Source: CBDAQA01 sp965198865
Lineage (GTDB): Bacteria > Planctomycetota > Phycisphaerae > Tepidisphaerales > Tepidisphaeraceae
Direction of reading: 5' to 3'
Length of the DNA stretch: 64,000 nucleotides
NCBI GenBank assembly: GCA_965198865.1
Contig: CBDAQA010000021.1
Coordinates: 1-64,000 of the forward strand
Both the position numbers and the translations under genes were made by a program. The notes below the pieces were generated by a model. It made no database searches and was not told where the DNA came from. It saw nothing but the letters and a program-made list of their open reading frames with translations. This document shows, in pieces, positions 44,571 to 52,697 of this stretch (positions are counted from its first letter, which is position 1; each line of letters starts with the position of its first letter).

Positions 44571-45998
44571 TCACCAGGCCGCCTTCGTCATGCCCAGCGT
44601 CGCCCGCCGGTGGGGTTCTGGTTCGACGGTCTCGTCTGCGCACGCGTCGTCGGACGGCGCGGTCGCCGCGGCCCCGTGGACGCAGAGCAGGGCGGCCATC
44701 AGCGACCACATGGACGGCGTGACCAGGTCGGGCGACGAGACCATCTTCGTGCCGACGACGCCGAGCAGGCCCGCGGCGAACGGGGCGTGCCATTGGGCCG
44801 CCGGGCCCGTGGCGCGGCGGTCGGGCGAGCGCAGCAGGTGGATCAGCGCGCCCCCCAGCCCGGCCACGCCGAACAGGCCGACGGTGCTGAGCAGCGACGG
44901 GCCGAAGCTCGACGCGCGGTTGCTGCCGAGGCCGACGCCGAGCCCCCACGTCGACTTGAACAGCCCGGTGGCGAACGCATCGGCCCCGGCGCGCTCGTCG
45001 TACGACGACGACTCGTCCTTCTCGAACACCATCTTCCGCAGCAGCTCGCGGAGCGTCTCGCTGGAGGCGACGGCGGCGACGGCGACGATGGTCATCAACA
45101 CCACGGCGGCGGCGGCGCGGGGGTTGCGGCGGGCACCGGTGATCAGCGGCACGGCGAGGAACCGCGCCGTCGCCCACGCCGCCGCGCCGGCCAGGCCGAC
45201 GTAGGCCGTGCTGGAGGTTGACAGCGCGAGGACGCCGATCGTGGTCCCGATCAGGCTCATGCGGATCGCGATCGCGCCGCGCCGGCGCGACGGCGGCTCG
45301 GCGGCGAGGAACATCAGGTAGCCGACCAGGAACACGGCCATGCCGGCCGGCTCGGTGAACGTCGAGCACAGCCGGGGCAGGTCCATGATGGACGTGCCGT
45401 GCATCATCACGTAGGCGGTGTTGGAGTAGAGCACGTCCTCCGGGTAGGGCAGGCCCGTGTACGACGCGGCGAACTGGTACACCGCCAGCCCCAACACGAT
45501 CGCGCCGGCGCTCCGCATGGCGACGACCATGCTATGGACGGTTCGGTCGTCATCACCGGTTTGGGCGGCGTACCAGAGCAGGCCGAGGTTCAGCAGCAGG
45601 TAGGCGGCCTGGGCGACGTTGCTGGTCGAGAACGACAGCGGGGCGGCGGCGTCGGCGTCGAGGCGGGGCGACATCACGCCCGCCCCGGCGAACACGCGCG
45701 GCAGCACGACCGCGCCGGCCACGGCGACGACAGTGGTGGCGGCCATCCACCCCATCGCCAGCCGCGTGCGCGGCGCGTGGCCGAGCAGGGTGGACCGTTC
45801 GGTGCGCACCACGACGCAGCGGCCGGCGATCAGGATCAACGTGAAGAAGTAGGGCGACACGCCGACGCCGCTGGCGTTGACCAGGGCGGCCCCCTCGAAC
45901 GGCGCGCACAGCACCGCCGCCGGCAGCAGCCAATCGGGCCGGCGCACGGCGATCGCGCAGAGGAGCAGCGCCCAGAGGCCCAGGACGGCAATGGTCAT
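44571..45998 (-). CDS. O-antigen ligase/polymerase-like membrane protein
   Basis: 475 residues with about eleven membrane segments. Start ATG 45998 overlaps the stop of the upstream glycosyltransferase (ATGA). A large loop with LYSNTAYVMMHGTSIMDLPR and the later TWGLGVGLGSNRASSFGPSL resembles the periplasmic loop region of the Wzy/WaaL superfamily. In this position, within Wzx, WbaP and Wzc-like genes, it is the likely polymerase of the repeat unit. A second protein of this superfamily is at 62245. Confidence 0.75.
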   Translation of the reverse strand: MTIAVLGLWALLLCAIAVRRPDWLLPAAVLCAPFEGAALVNASGVGVSPYFFTLILIAGRCVVVRTERSTLLGHAPRTRLAMGWMAATTVVAVAGAVVLPRVFAGAGVMSPRLDADAAAPLSFSTSNVAQAAYLLLNLGLLWYAAQTGDDDRTVHSMVVAMRSAGAIVLGLAVYQFAASYTGLPYPEDVLYSNTAYVMMHGTSIMDLPRLCSTFTEPAGMAVFLVGYLMFLAAEPPSRRRGAIAIRMSLIGTTIGVLALSTSSTAYVGLAGAAAWATARFLAVPLITGARRNPRAAAAVVLMTIVAVAAVASSETLRELLRKMVFEKDESSSYDERAGADAFATGLFKSTWGLGVGLGSNRASSFGPSLLSTVGLFGVAGLGGALIHLLRSPDRRATGPAAQWHAPFAAGLLGVVGTKMVSSPDLVTPSMWSLMAALLCVHGAAATAPSDDACADETVEPEPHRRATLGMTKAAW

Positions 45999-47113
45999 TG
46001 AGCCACCGCCCCCGCGCCGAACGGCGGGGCCGGGGGCTGCACCAGCCGCTGTTGGGGTGGCTTGGCGAACAGCTTCTGCACGATCGCCTTGAGCCGGTAG
46101 CTGCGGTGCAGCGTGGGGACGATGCGGCGGCGCACCGGGCGGGGCGTGGCGAAGATCGCCCTCCACATCAGCTGCCACTTGGGGTTGGGGTGGCGGGCGA
46201 TGAGGGCGGCGACGTCGAGGTCGCGGACGGCGGCGTTGCCGGGATCAACCGCGTGCATCTTCAGCGCGGCCTGCACGAACTGCGGGTTATCGGTCACGCG
46301 GACCCGATCCGCATAAGCTTGGCCGAAGCGGGCGGCGAGGAACTGCCGCAACGTGGCGGTGCGCCCCGCGATCAGGGTCAACTCGTAGTGAAGCCGCTGC
46401 GGCGTCGGCTCGGTCAGGCCGCCCATGTTGCTGCCGTGAACGCGGTAGTCGGAGAGCGCATCGTCGATCGTGACGAAGGGGGTGAGGAACTGCGCCGCCA
46501 TGCCGAGGTAGCCGTCGCAGTCGCGTCGCTGCTCCGGCGGCAGCGGCATCAGTGCGGCCAGCACCTCGCGGCGGAACGACATGCACGAGGTCACCGGCAC
46601 GGCCACGCAGCCGCCGCGGTCGGTCGCCGTCGGCGCGAGCCAGCCGGCATCCAGGTTGGGGTTCAGCCGGTCAACGATCGTGTGCCCCAGCCCGTCGATC
46701 ACGCGGGCGGCATGGTTGCACATGCCGGCGGTGGGGTCGGCGGCGAAGGCGGCCACGACTTGGGCGATCTTGTCGGCGGTGAACACGTCGTCGGCATCGA
46801 GCAGGCAGACGACGTCGCCGGTCAGGTGACGGAAGCACTCGTTGACGGCCGACGTCTGGCCGCCGTTGGGCTTCTGCACGAGGCGGAAGCGGGGGTCGCG
46901 GGCGACGTAGGTCTGCACGAGCGCGACCGAGCCGTCGGTCGAGCCGTCGTCGCAGATGACGGCCTCGAAGCGGTCGTAGGTCTGGGCGAGCAGCGCGTCC
47001 AGCGCCAGCGGCAGGTAGGCGGCGTAGTTGTAGTTGGCGATCAGCACCGACACGAGCGGCCGGGCGGGCAGCGGCGGCAGCGGCATCGGCTGGGGAAGCT
47101 CATCCGTTGGCAT
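45995..47113 (-). CDS. Glycosyltransferase family 2
   Basis: 372 residues, GT-A fold: VSVLIANYNYAAYLPLALDA, VICDDGSTDGS, VQKPNGGQTSAVNECFRHL and the metal-binding LLDADDVF. C-terminal 100 residues are helical with a basic end. ATG 47113 chosen as the first start before the fold; it overlaps the previous gene by 14 nt. Part of the exopolysaccharide run. Confidence 0.87.
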   Translation of the reverse strand: MPTDELPQPMPLPPLPARPLVSVLIANYNYAAYLPLALDALLAQTYDRFEAVICDDGSTDGSVALVQTYVARDPRFRLVQKPNGGQTSAVNECFRHLTGDVVCLLDADDVFTADKIAQVVAAFAADPTAGMCNHAARVIDGLGHTIVDRLNPNLDAGWLAPTATDRGGCVAVPVTSCMSFRREVLAALMPLPPEQRRDCDGYLGMAAQFLTPFVTIDDALSDYRVHGSNMGGLTEPTPQRLHYELTLIAGRTATLRQFLAARFGQAYADRVRVTDNPQFVQAALKMHAVDPGNAAVRDLDVAALIARHPNPKWQLMWRAIFATPRPVRRRIVPTLHRSYRLKAIVQKLFAKPPQQRLVQPPAPPFGAGAVAQ

Positions 47114-48032
47114 GGACCCCTCCGGTGGCGGGGACGGCACCTTTTGGCAGCGGCTGCTGTGGGCCGGCCAGCTCGAGCAGCTCGGCACGGGACATGAACA
47201 GGCCGCGGAGGATGCCGGTGGCGATCGCCAGGTAGTAGGCCGAGCGCATGGGCCGCAGTTGGACGAGCCGCACGGCGGCACCGGCGAACGCGCGGAACAG
47301 TCCGTTGGCGATCACGCCGATCGGGTAGCGGTTCAGGCGGAAGAAGGCGCCGCGGCCGCGGGCGTAGCTGGCGGCGCGGGCGAGGGTGGCGCGGGTGACG
47401 CGGCTGATCTTGTCGGGGTGGTAGACGAGCAGGTGCGGGTGGTAGACGAGCCGGTTGCCGGCGTCGACCAGGCGGACGAGGAAGTCGGGCCCCTCGTCGG
47501 CGCCCCACGGCGTGCCGGCGCCGACGCCCAGCCGATCGTTGAACCGCAGCCCGCCCAGCGAGCTGGCGCGCACGAAGATGGTGAACTCCTGGCAGCGGTT
47601 CATCACGGTGACGCGGTCGAGCACCTGCGCGTCGGCCTGCCAGTCGGCGACGGGTGCGGGCTCGCGTTCGACGGTGGGGTGACCGGTGATGGCGTCGACG
47701 GCGGGGTGGTCGCGGAACGCCTGGTCGACGCGGTCGAGGTACCCCGGGACGTACTGGCAGTCGTCGTCGGGGAAGCCGACCAGCTCGCCGGTGGCGTGGC
47801 GGAGGCCGACGTTGCGGGCGCGGGACAGGCCGCGCGTCTCGGTCCGCAGGTGTCGGATCGCGAGGCGGCCCGAGTAGGCGGCGACGAGGCCGGCGAGCCG
47901 GTCGTCGCGGTTCTGGTCGACCAGCAGCAGCTCGCAGTGGGCGTGCAGCCCCTGCCGCAGGAGCGAGTCGAGGAACGCGCCGATCTCGTCGTGGCGGCCG
48001 ACCGTGCAGAGGATGAGCGAGAAGCGTGGCAT
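47100..48032 (-). CDS. Glycosyltransferase family 2
   Basis: 310 residues: SLILCTVGRHDEIGAFLDSL, LLLVDQNRDD, ETRGLSRARNVGLRHATGEL with FPDDDCQY as metal-binding motif (DDD in place of DxD). WGADEGPDFLVRL is the probable catalytic loop. A hydrophobic C-terminal region may contact the membrane. It ends inside the start of the next glycosyltransferase gene. Confidence 0.85.
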   Translation of the reverse strand: MPRFSLILCTVGRHDEIGAFLDSLLRQGLHAHCELLLVDQNRDDRLAGLVAAYSGRLAIRHLRTETRGLSRARNVGLRHATGELVGFPDDDCQYVPGYLDRVDQAFRDHPAVDAITGHPTVEREPAPVADWQADAQVLDRVTVMNRCQEFTIFVRASSLGGLRFNDRLGVGAGTPWGADEGPDFLVRLVDAGNRLVYHPHLLVYHPDKISRVTRATLARAASYARGRGAFFRLNRYPIGVIANGLFRAFAGAAVRLVQLRPMRSAYYLAIATGILRGLFMSRAELLELAGPQQPLPKGAVPATGGVHANG

Positions 48033-48058
48033 GTTATCGGGTCGGAACGGCGGCCGGC

Positions 48059-49267
48059 TCACGCGCCGCACGCCACCTCGGCATCATCGGTGATCCCGAC
48101 GGCCGCCCTGAGGCGGCGCGCCAGAAGTTCGTACAGGTGGCGCTTGTCGAAGTGGCCGGCAATCCGGTCGGCGGCGGCGCGGCCGAGCTCGGCGCGGCGG
48201 AGCCACGCCTGCTCGATGGCGGTGGCCAGCGCGGTGACGTCGCCGACGGGGACGAGCAGGCCGCTGACGTCGTCCCCGACGATGGTCTGGAACGAGCGGA
48301 TCCGCGTGGCCACGACGGCGGCGCCGCACGCCATCGCCTCGAGCAGCGCGAGGCAGATCGCCTCATTGGCCGAGGGCATGGCGTAGACGCCGCACCGGCG
48401 GCAGAGGTCGCGGACGTCGTCGCGGCTGCGGAACCCGAGGAACCGGACGCGATGGGCCACGCCCAGCCCGGCGGCGAGCGCCTGCAGCGCCGCCCGGTCG
48501 GGGCCGGTGCCGACGATGTCCAGCGTCCAGGCGTCGTCGAGCCGGGCGACGGCGCGGATCAGGTCGGACGTCCGCTTCTGCTTGTCGGTCAGCCGGGCGA
48601 CGGTGAGGATCGTCCTGGAGGGCTCGACCGGCTCGGCCGGGGGGCGGAAGAAGGCGGTGTCGCAGCCGTTGGGCTGGAGGGCGGGGCGGATGCCGTACCG
48701 CTCGACCTGCCGGCACTCGTCGCGGGTCTGGCACAGGACGGCGGCGGCGCGGGCGAACGCCCGCCGCTTGGCGACCGTCACCACGCCCTGCTGGACCCCG
48801 CCGTGGTCCATGGCGACCAGCGGCACGCCGACGCGGCCCGCGAGGAAGTCGAACCGGCCGTTCCAGTACTCCTGCTGGTAGAGCACGTCGATCCGGTCGT
48901 CGGCCAGCGCCCGCCGGAGCGCAGGGTAGAACGCGCGGGCGTTGACGCGCTCCTGCGCGTAGAGGGACCATCGCGTGGCGCGGAAGGCGCGGCGGGCCGC
49001 CGCGATCGGGCGGTACCAGCCGGCGCAGGGCAGGAAGCGGACGGCGATGCCGTCGTCGGTCCCGTGCAGGCCGGCGTAGCGGGTGGAGGGCAGGTACAGG
49101 GTGGGCCGAAGGCCGTTGTCGACCATGCCCCGGGCGTAGTACCAGGACCAGTCGTTGCGGTAGTCGGCCAGGTAGCGGTCGCGGTCCAGCCCCAGCACGT
49201 CGCCGAAGAACGACTCGAACGTGTCGCAGCTGAGGAGGACGGCGACGTTGAGCGTTCGGTCGGGCAT
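48059..49267 (-). CDS. Glycosyltransferase family 4
   Basis: 402 residues, GT-B fold. N-terminal half includes VLYQQEYWNGRFDFLAGRVG and AAAVLCQTRDECRQVERYG; the donor domain has ILTVARLTDKQKRTSDLIRA, DIVGTGPDRAALQALA, and MPSANEAICLALLEAMACGA with the conserved Glu pair. ATG 49267 lies 44 nt downstream of the flippase stop. Confidence 0.88.
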   Translation of the reverse strand: MPDRTLNVAVLLSCDTFESFFGDVLGLDRDRYLADYRNDWSWYYARGMVDNGLRPTLYLPSTRYAGLHGTDDGIAVRFLPCAGWYRPIAAARRAFRATRWSLYAQERVNARAFYPALRRALADDRIDVLYQQEYWNGRFDFLAGRVGVPLVAMDHGGVQQGVVTVAKRRAFARAAAVLCQTRDECRQVERYGIRPALQPNGCDTAFFRPPAEPVEPSRTILTVARLTDKQKRTSDLIRAVARLDDAWTLDIVGTGPDRAALQALAAGLGVAHRVRFLGFRSRDDVRDLCRRCGVYAMPSANEAICLALLEAMACGAAVVATRIRSFQTIVGDDVSGLLVPVGDVTALATAIEQAWLRRAELGRAAADRIAGHFDKRHLYELLARRLRAAVGITDDAEVACGA

Positions 49268-49311
49268 CGGGGGACGGTCCTCTCCACTTCACGGGCAGAA
49301 CGACTTCGGCA

Positions 49312-50691
49312 TCAGCTCGCGGCGGCGGCTTCCAGCTCGGGCAGGGCGGCGTCGACCTCGTCGGCGCCCGCCGCGGGCCGGCCGTTCGCGGCACGGGTGA
49401 GCAGCCAGGTCACCAGGCACGACGTGCCCAGGTAGACCTGCGAGGCGACGCAGGCGGCGCGCCAGCCGTGGGCGTGGCCGAACAGCAGCAGCGTCGACAC
49501 GCCGACGATCGCGCTGACGGCCGTGCCCCGCGCGTAGGCAGACGTGGCGCCCCGGCTGATGGCGGCGATGATGTTCGCCCGCTGCAGGCCGTAGATCGGC
49601 GGGACGAAGCTCAGGTAAATCATGGCGAGGCGGACCTCGGCGAACTCGCCGCCGGTCAGCCTGGGGGCGAACCGGGGCAGCAGCATCGCGACGGCGACCA
49701 GGCCTGCACCGGTGGCCACGCCGCAGCCGAACAGGCCGACGGCCATCAGGCGGTAGAGGCGGCGGAACGGTTCCTCGCCCTCGATGAACGCCCGGCCGAG
49801 GCGGGGGCGGAGCACCTGGGTCAGCACGTCGATCGGCACGAGCATGACCGAGAACAGCTTGGTGGCGGTGCCGTAGATGCCGGTCTGGCGGTCGCCGGCG
49901 ACCCACTTGAGCAGCGGCTTGTCCCCCTCGCGGGCGGCCATCTCGGCGAACCAGGCGACCACCATGCGGAGGTGGTCGGCCATCTCGCTGAAGATCGCGC
50001 CGCCGGTCAGGTGGGGCCGACCGATGCGGCGGACCAGCCAGCCGTAGGTCACAGCGGCCGCTGGCAACGCGGTGAAGGCGTAGAGCATGAGGACCAAGTT
50101 CACGCCGGCCCCCCATCGCCACGCCAGGTAGATGGCGGCGAGGCGCGACGCGCCAAGCACGAAGTCGCTGACGGCCGTCACGTAGTGCTGGCGGAAGCCG
50201 GTGGCGACGGCCTGCACGTTGCTGATGACGCGCATCACCAGCAGTTCGCCGACGGTGACCATCAGGAACGCGGCCCAACCGACATCGTGAGCCAGGAACG
50301 GCTTCAGCAGCGCCAGCACGGGCAGGACGCAGAGAAACGCGGCGGCACTGCTGCGCATCGCGCGGCCGGCGACGAGCTGCGGGTCGACCTGGCGGGCGAT
50401 GTCGCGGACGGTCAGGTCGTAGTTGCCCAGCTGGACGAACGGCACCAGGCAGGCGAGCAGGCTGATGAGGGCGAAGAACGTGCCCGAGCCGGTGACGCCG
50501 AGGTTGTGCGTGAGGAAGTAGAGCGTGCCGAGGTTGATGACCAGCTTGGAGGCGAACCCGCCGGCGAGCCAGCCGGTCTCGCGGATGAAGGTGGCGTTGA
50601 GGCGCAGGGGGAAGCGGCGAGGCGCCGTCGGCATCGGTGCGGGCGAGGATGGGGAGGCGAGTGCGGTCATCGGGGGGCGACCTTCTGCCAT
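49312..50691 (-). CDS. Wzx-type oligosaccharide flippase (MATE/MOP superfamily)
   Basis: 459 residues with about twelve to fourteen membrane segments, beginning GGFASKLVINLGTLYFLTHN and including GTFFALISLLACLVPFVQLG and YGTATKLFSVMLVPIDVLTQ. It should flip the lipid-linked repeat unit to the periplasmic face for polymerisation. ATG 50691 begins right after a family A half repeat; ATG 50670, with AGAAGG upstream, is an alternative start. Confidence 0.85.
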   Translation of the reverse strand: MAEGRPPMTALASPSSPAPMPTAPRRFPLRLNATFIRETGWLAGGFASKLVINLGTLYFLTHNLGVTGSGTFFALISLLACLVPFVQLGNYDLTVRDIARQVDPQLVAGRAMRSSAAAFLCVLPVLALLKPFLAHDVGWAAFLMVTVGELLVMRVISNVQAVATGFRQHYVTAVSDFVLGASRLAAIYLAWRWGAGVNLVLMLYAFTALPAAAVTYGWLVRRIGRPHLTGGAIFSEMADHLRMVVAWFAEMAAREGDKPLLKWVAGDRQTGIYGTATKLFSVMLVPIDVLTQVLRPRLGRAFIEGEEPFRRLYRLMAVGLFGCGVATGAGLVAVAMLLPRFAPRLTGGEFAEVRLAMIYLSFVPPIYGLQRANIIAAISRGATSAYARGTAVSAIVGVSTLLLFGHAHGWRAACVASQVYLGTSCLVTWLLTRAANGRPAAGADEVDAALPELEAAAAS

Positions 50692-50692
50692 C

Positions 50693-50730
50693 GGATCCGG
50701 GTCTTCGGGGCACCTCAGACGCCGGCTTGG
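50693..50730. repeat. Family A half repeat (minus orientation)
   Basis: GGATCCGGGTCTTCGGGGCA followed by CCTCAGACGCCGGCTTGG. It fills nearly all of the 49-nt gap between the flippase start and the end of the WbaP-type gene and contributes the leader of the flippase gene. Confidence 0.7.
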
Positions 50731-50740
50731 GGGCGGGGCA

Positions 50741-52453
50741 TCAGTAGGCCCCTCTCCGGAAGCACAGGGCCGAGACGGTGCGGGCGAGCAGGTGCATGTC
50801 GAGCCACGGGGACCAGTTCCGGACGTAGAACTCGTCGTAGCGGAGGCGCTCGCCGTAGGTCGTGTCGTTGCGGCCGGACACCTGCCACAGGCCGGTGATG
50901 CCGGGGCGGACCGACTTGTAGATCGCGTAGTACTTGCCGTACTTCTCGACCTCGGCGTCGACGATGGGGCGCGGGCCGACCAGGCTCATGTCGCCGCGGA
51001 GGACGTTCCAGAGCTGGGGCAGCTCGTCCAGGCTGGTCTTGCGGAGCAGTGCACCGATGCGGGTCACGCGGGGGTCGTCCTTGAGCTTGTGGTCGCGGGC
51101 CCACTCGGCGCGGGCGGCGGGGTCGGCCTCCAGGTGGGCGCGGAGGAGGTCGCCGCCGTTCTGGATCATCGACCGGAACTTCCAGGCGGTGAACCGCTGC
51201 CCGCGGAAGCCGATGCGGGTGTGGCCGAAGAAGACCGGGCCGGTGCTGGTCGCCTTGATCAGCGCCGCCACGACGGCCAGCACCGGCAGCAGGCACGCGC
51301 CGCCGACCAGCGTGAGGGTGACGTCCATGCACCGCTTGATCAGCCGGGGCAGGGCGACCAGCAGGCGGTTGCGAACCTCCGTCCCGGCGACGCCGGCCAG
51401 GTCGCGCGTGTCGCGCCACAGCAGGGGCAGGCCCGGCGCGAACGGGCTGATGGCCGAGGTGACGGTGACGTGCGGGATGCCGCGGGTGTAGCGCTCGAGG
51501 ATGCGCGTGGCGTCGCGCCGGGTCAGGTCGGGCAGGACGACGATCGCGTGGCGGATGGCGAACCGCTTGGCCAGCGCCGACGCGAGGCGGGGCCGGCCCA
51601 CGAGCGGGACGCCCAGCCGAGCGACGGAGGCGCGGGCGGTGTTGGCCTCGCTCTCGTCGGCCTCGGCGGCGACGACCCCGCGCGTGCCGATCTGCTCGGG
51701 CCGGTCCAGGACCAGCACCGGGCGGAGGCCGTACTGCGGGTGGCGGAGCAGGTTGTCGACCACCGTGGCGGCGGCGGGGCCGGACCCGAAGACGATCGTC
51801 GGGTAGCCCCACCAGGACCGTCGGCCACAGGTGGCGCGGACCAGCGCGCGGGAGAGCGGCGCGAACAGGAACTGCAGCGGCCCGGCAACGGCCAGCAGCA
51901 GGACGCAGCCCATCGCCAGCTGCCCGAGGCAGGCGAGGACGGCGGTGCCCATCAGCGAGATGGCGGCGACGCGGCTGAGCTGGCGGAACTCGACGGCGGG
52001 GCTGAGGGCGACGCCGGGGTACAGGCCGGTCAGCAGGTAGCCGGCGGTGATCGGGAGGCACAGGGCGAGCATGACGACGGCCACGTCGTGGGCGGGCAGG
52101 TGGACGAAGGGGACGGTGACGATCGCGGCGATCAGGCCGGCGAGGAGCACGGCGACGATGTCGCCGACGAACAGCGGCAACGCGACGAGCCGGACCCGCG
52201 GGGCGGCCAGCCGAAGGTTGGCGAGGGCGGTGCCGTCGAGGGTGCCGCGCGCCGGTCGGGGGCGGCGGAGGCCGAGCGTGCGGTCGGCGGTGCGGGGGAA
52301 GGGCAGGTCGAAGGGCGCGCCGGCGACGGAGGTCGTGCCGAGGACGGTGGTGGCGTCGGGCCAGGGCGTCGACGGGCGGGCCGTCGCGGCTTGGGCCGCC
52401 GCCGTGCGGGCCGTGGCCCACGGGTTGATGATGTCGTCCAACTGCTCTCGCAT
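50741..52453 (-). CDS. WbaP-type polyprenyl-phosphate hexose-1-phosphate transferase
   Basis: 570 residues; starts exopolysaccharide assembly by moving a sugar phosphate to undecaprenyl phosphate. Four membrane segments (about 88-200), a nucleotide-binding-like middle domain (PTIVFGSGPAAATVVDNLLR), a fifth hydrophobic segment (LTLVGGACLLPVLAVVAALI), and the catalytic PglC/WbaP domain: GFRGQRFTAWKFRSM, DPRVTRIGALLRKTSLDELP with catalytic Asp-Glu, QLWNVLRGDMSLVGPRPIV, RPGITGLWQVSGRND. ATG 52453 follows a GGGAG site. An N-terminal 85-residue soluble tail is longer than usual. Confidence 0.92.
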   Translation of the reverse strand: MREQLDDIINPWATARTAAAQAATARPSTPWPDATTVLGTTSVAGAPFDLPFPRTADRTLGLRRPRPARGTLDGTALANLRLAAPRVRLVALPLFVGDIVAVLLAGLIAAIVTVPFVHLPAHDVAVVMLALCLPITAGYLLTGLYPGVALSPAVEFRQLSRVAAISLMGTAVLACLGQLAMGCVLLLAVAGPLQFLFAPLSRALVRATCGRRSWWGYPTIVFGSGPAAATVVDNLLRHPQYGLRPVLVLDRPEQIGTRGVVAAEADESEANTARASVARLGVPLVGRPRLASALAKRFAIRHAIVVLPDLTRRDATRILERYTRGIPHVTVTSAISPFAPGLPLLWRDTRDLAGVAGTEVRNRLLVALPRLIKRCMDVTLTLVGGACLLPVLAVVAALIKATSTGPVFFGHTRIGFRGQRFTAWKFRSMIQNGGDLLRAHLEADPAARAEWARDHKLKDDPRVTRIGALLRKTSLDELPQLWNVLRGDMSLVGPRPIVDAEVEKYGKYYAIYKSVRPGITGLWQVSGRNDTTYGERLRYDEFYVRNWSPWLDMHLLARTVSALCFRRGAY

Positions 52454-52697
52454 GCGGTCTCCCTTAAGCCTGCCCGACGGAGTTCACCGGCCCGGGCCTT
52501 CTCCAAGGGCCCGAGCCGACCCCGCGGCACGCGCGGGATCTCCGTCCGGGTCGCACCGCTTCGCCCCGCGGTCCCAGGACCACCGGGCGGTGCCGACCAA
52601 CCTCCATGTCCAAAGCCACTCGCCCGTTGACCGGTCCAACGACCGGCGGGGGCCACACAAGAACGTCAAGGCAAAGTTCGGTTCGCCGCGGCGTCGC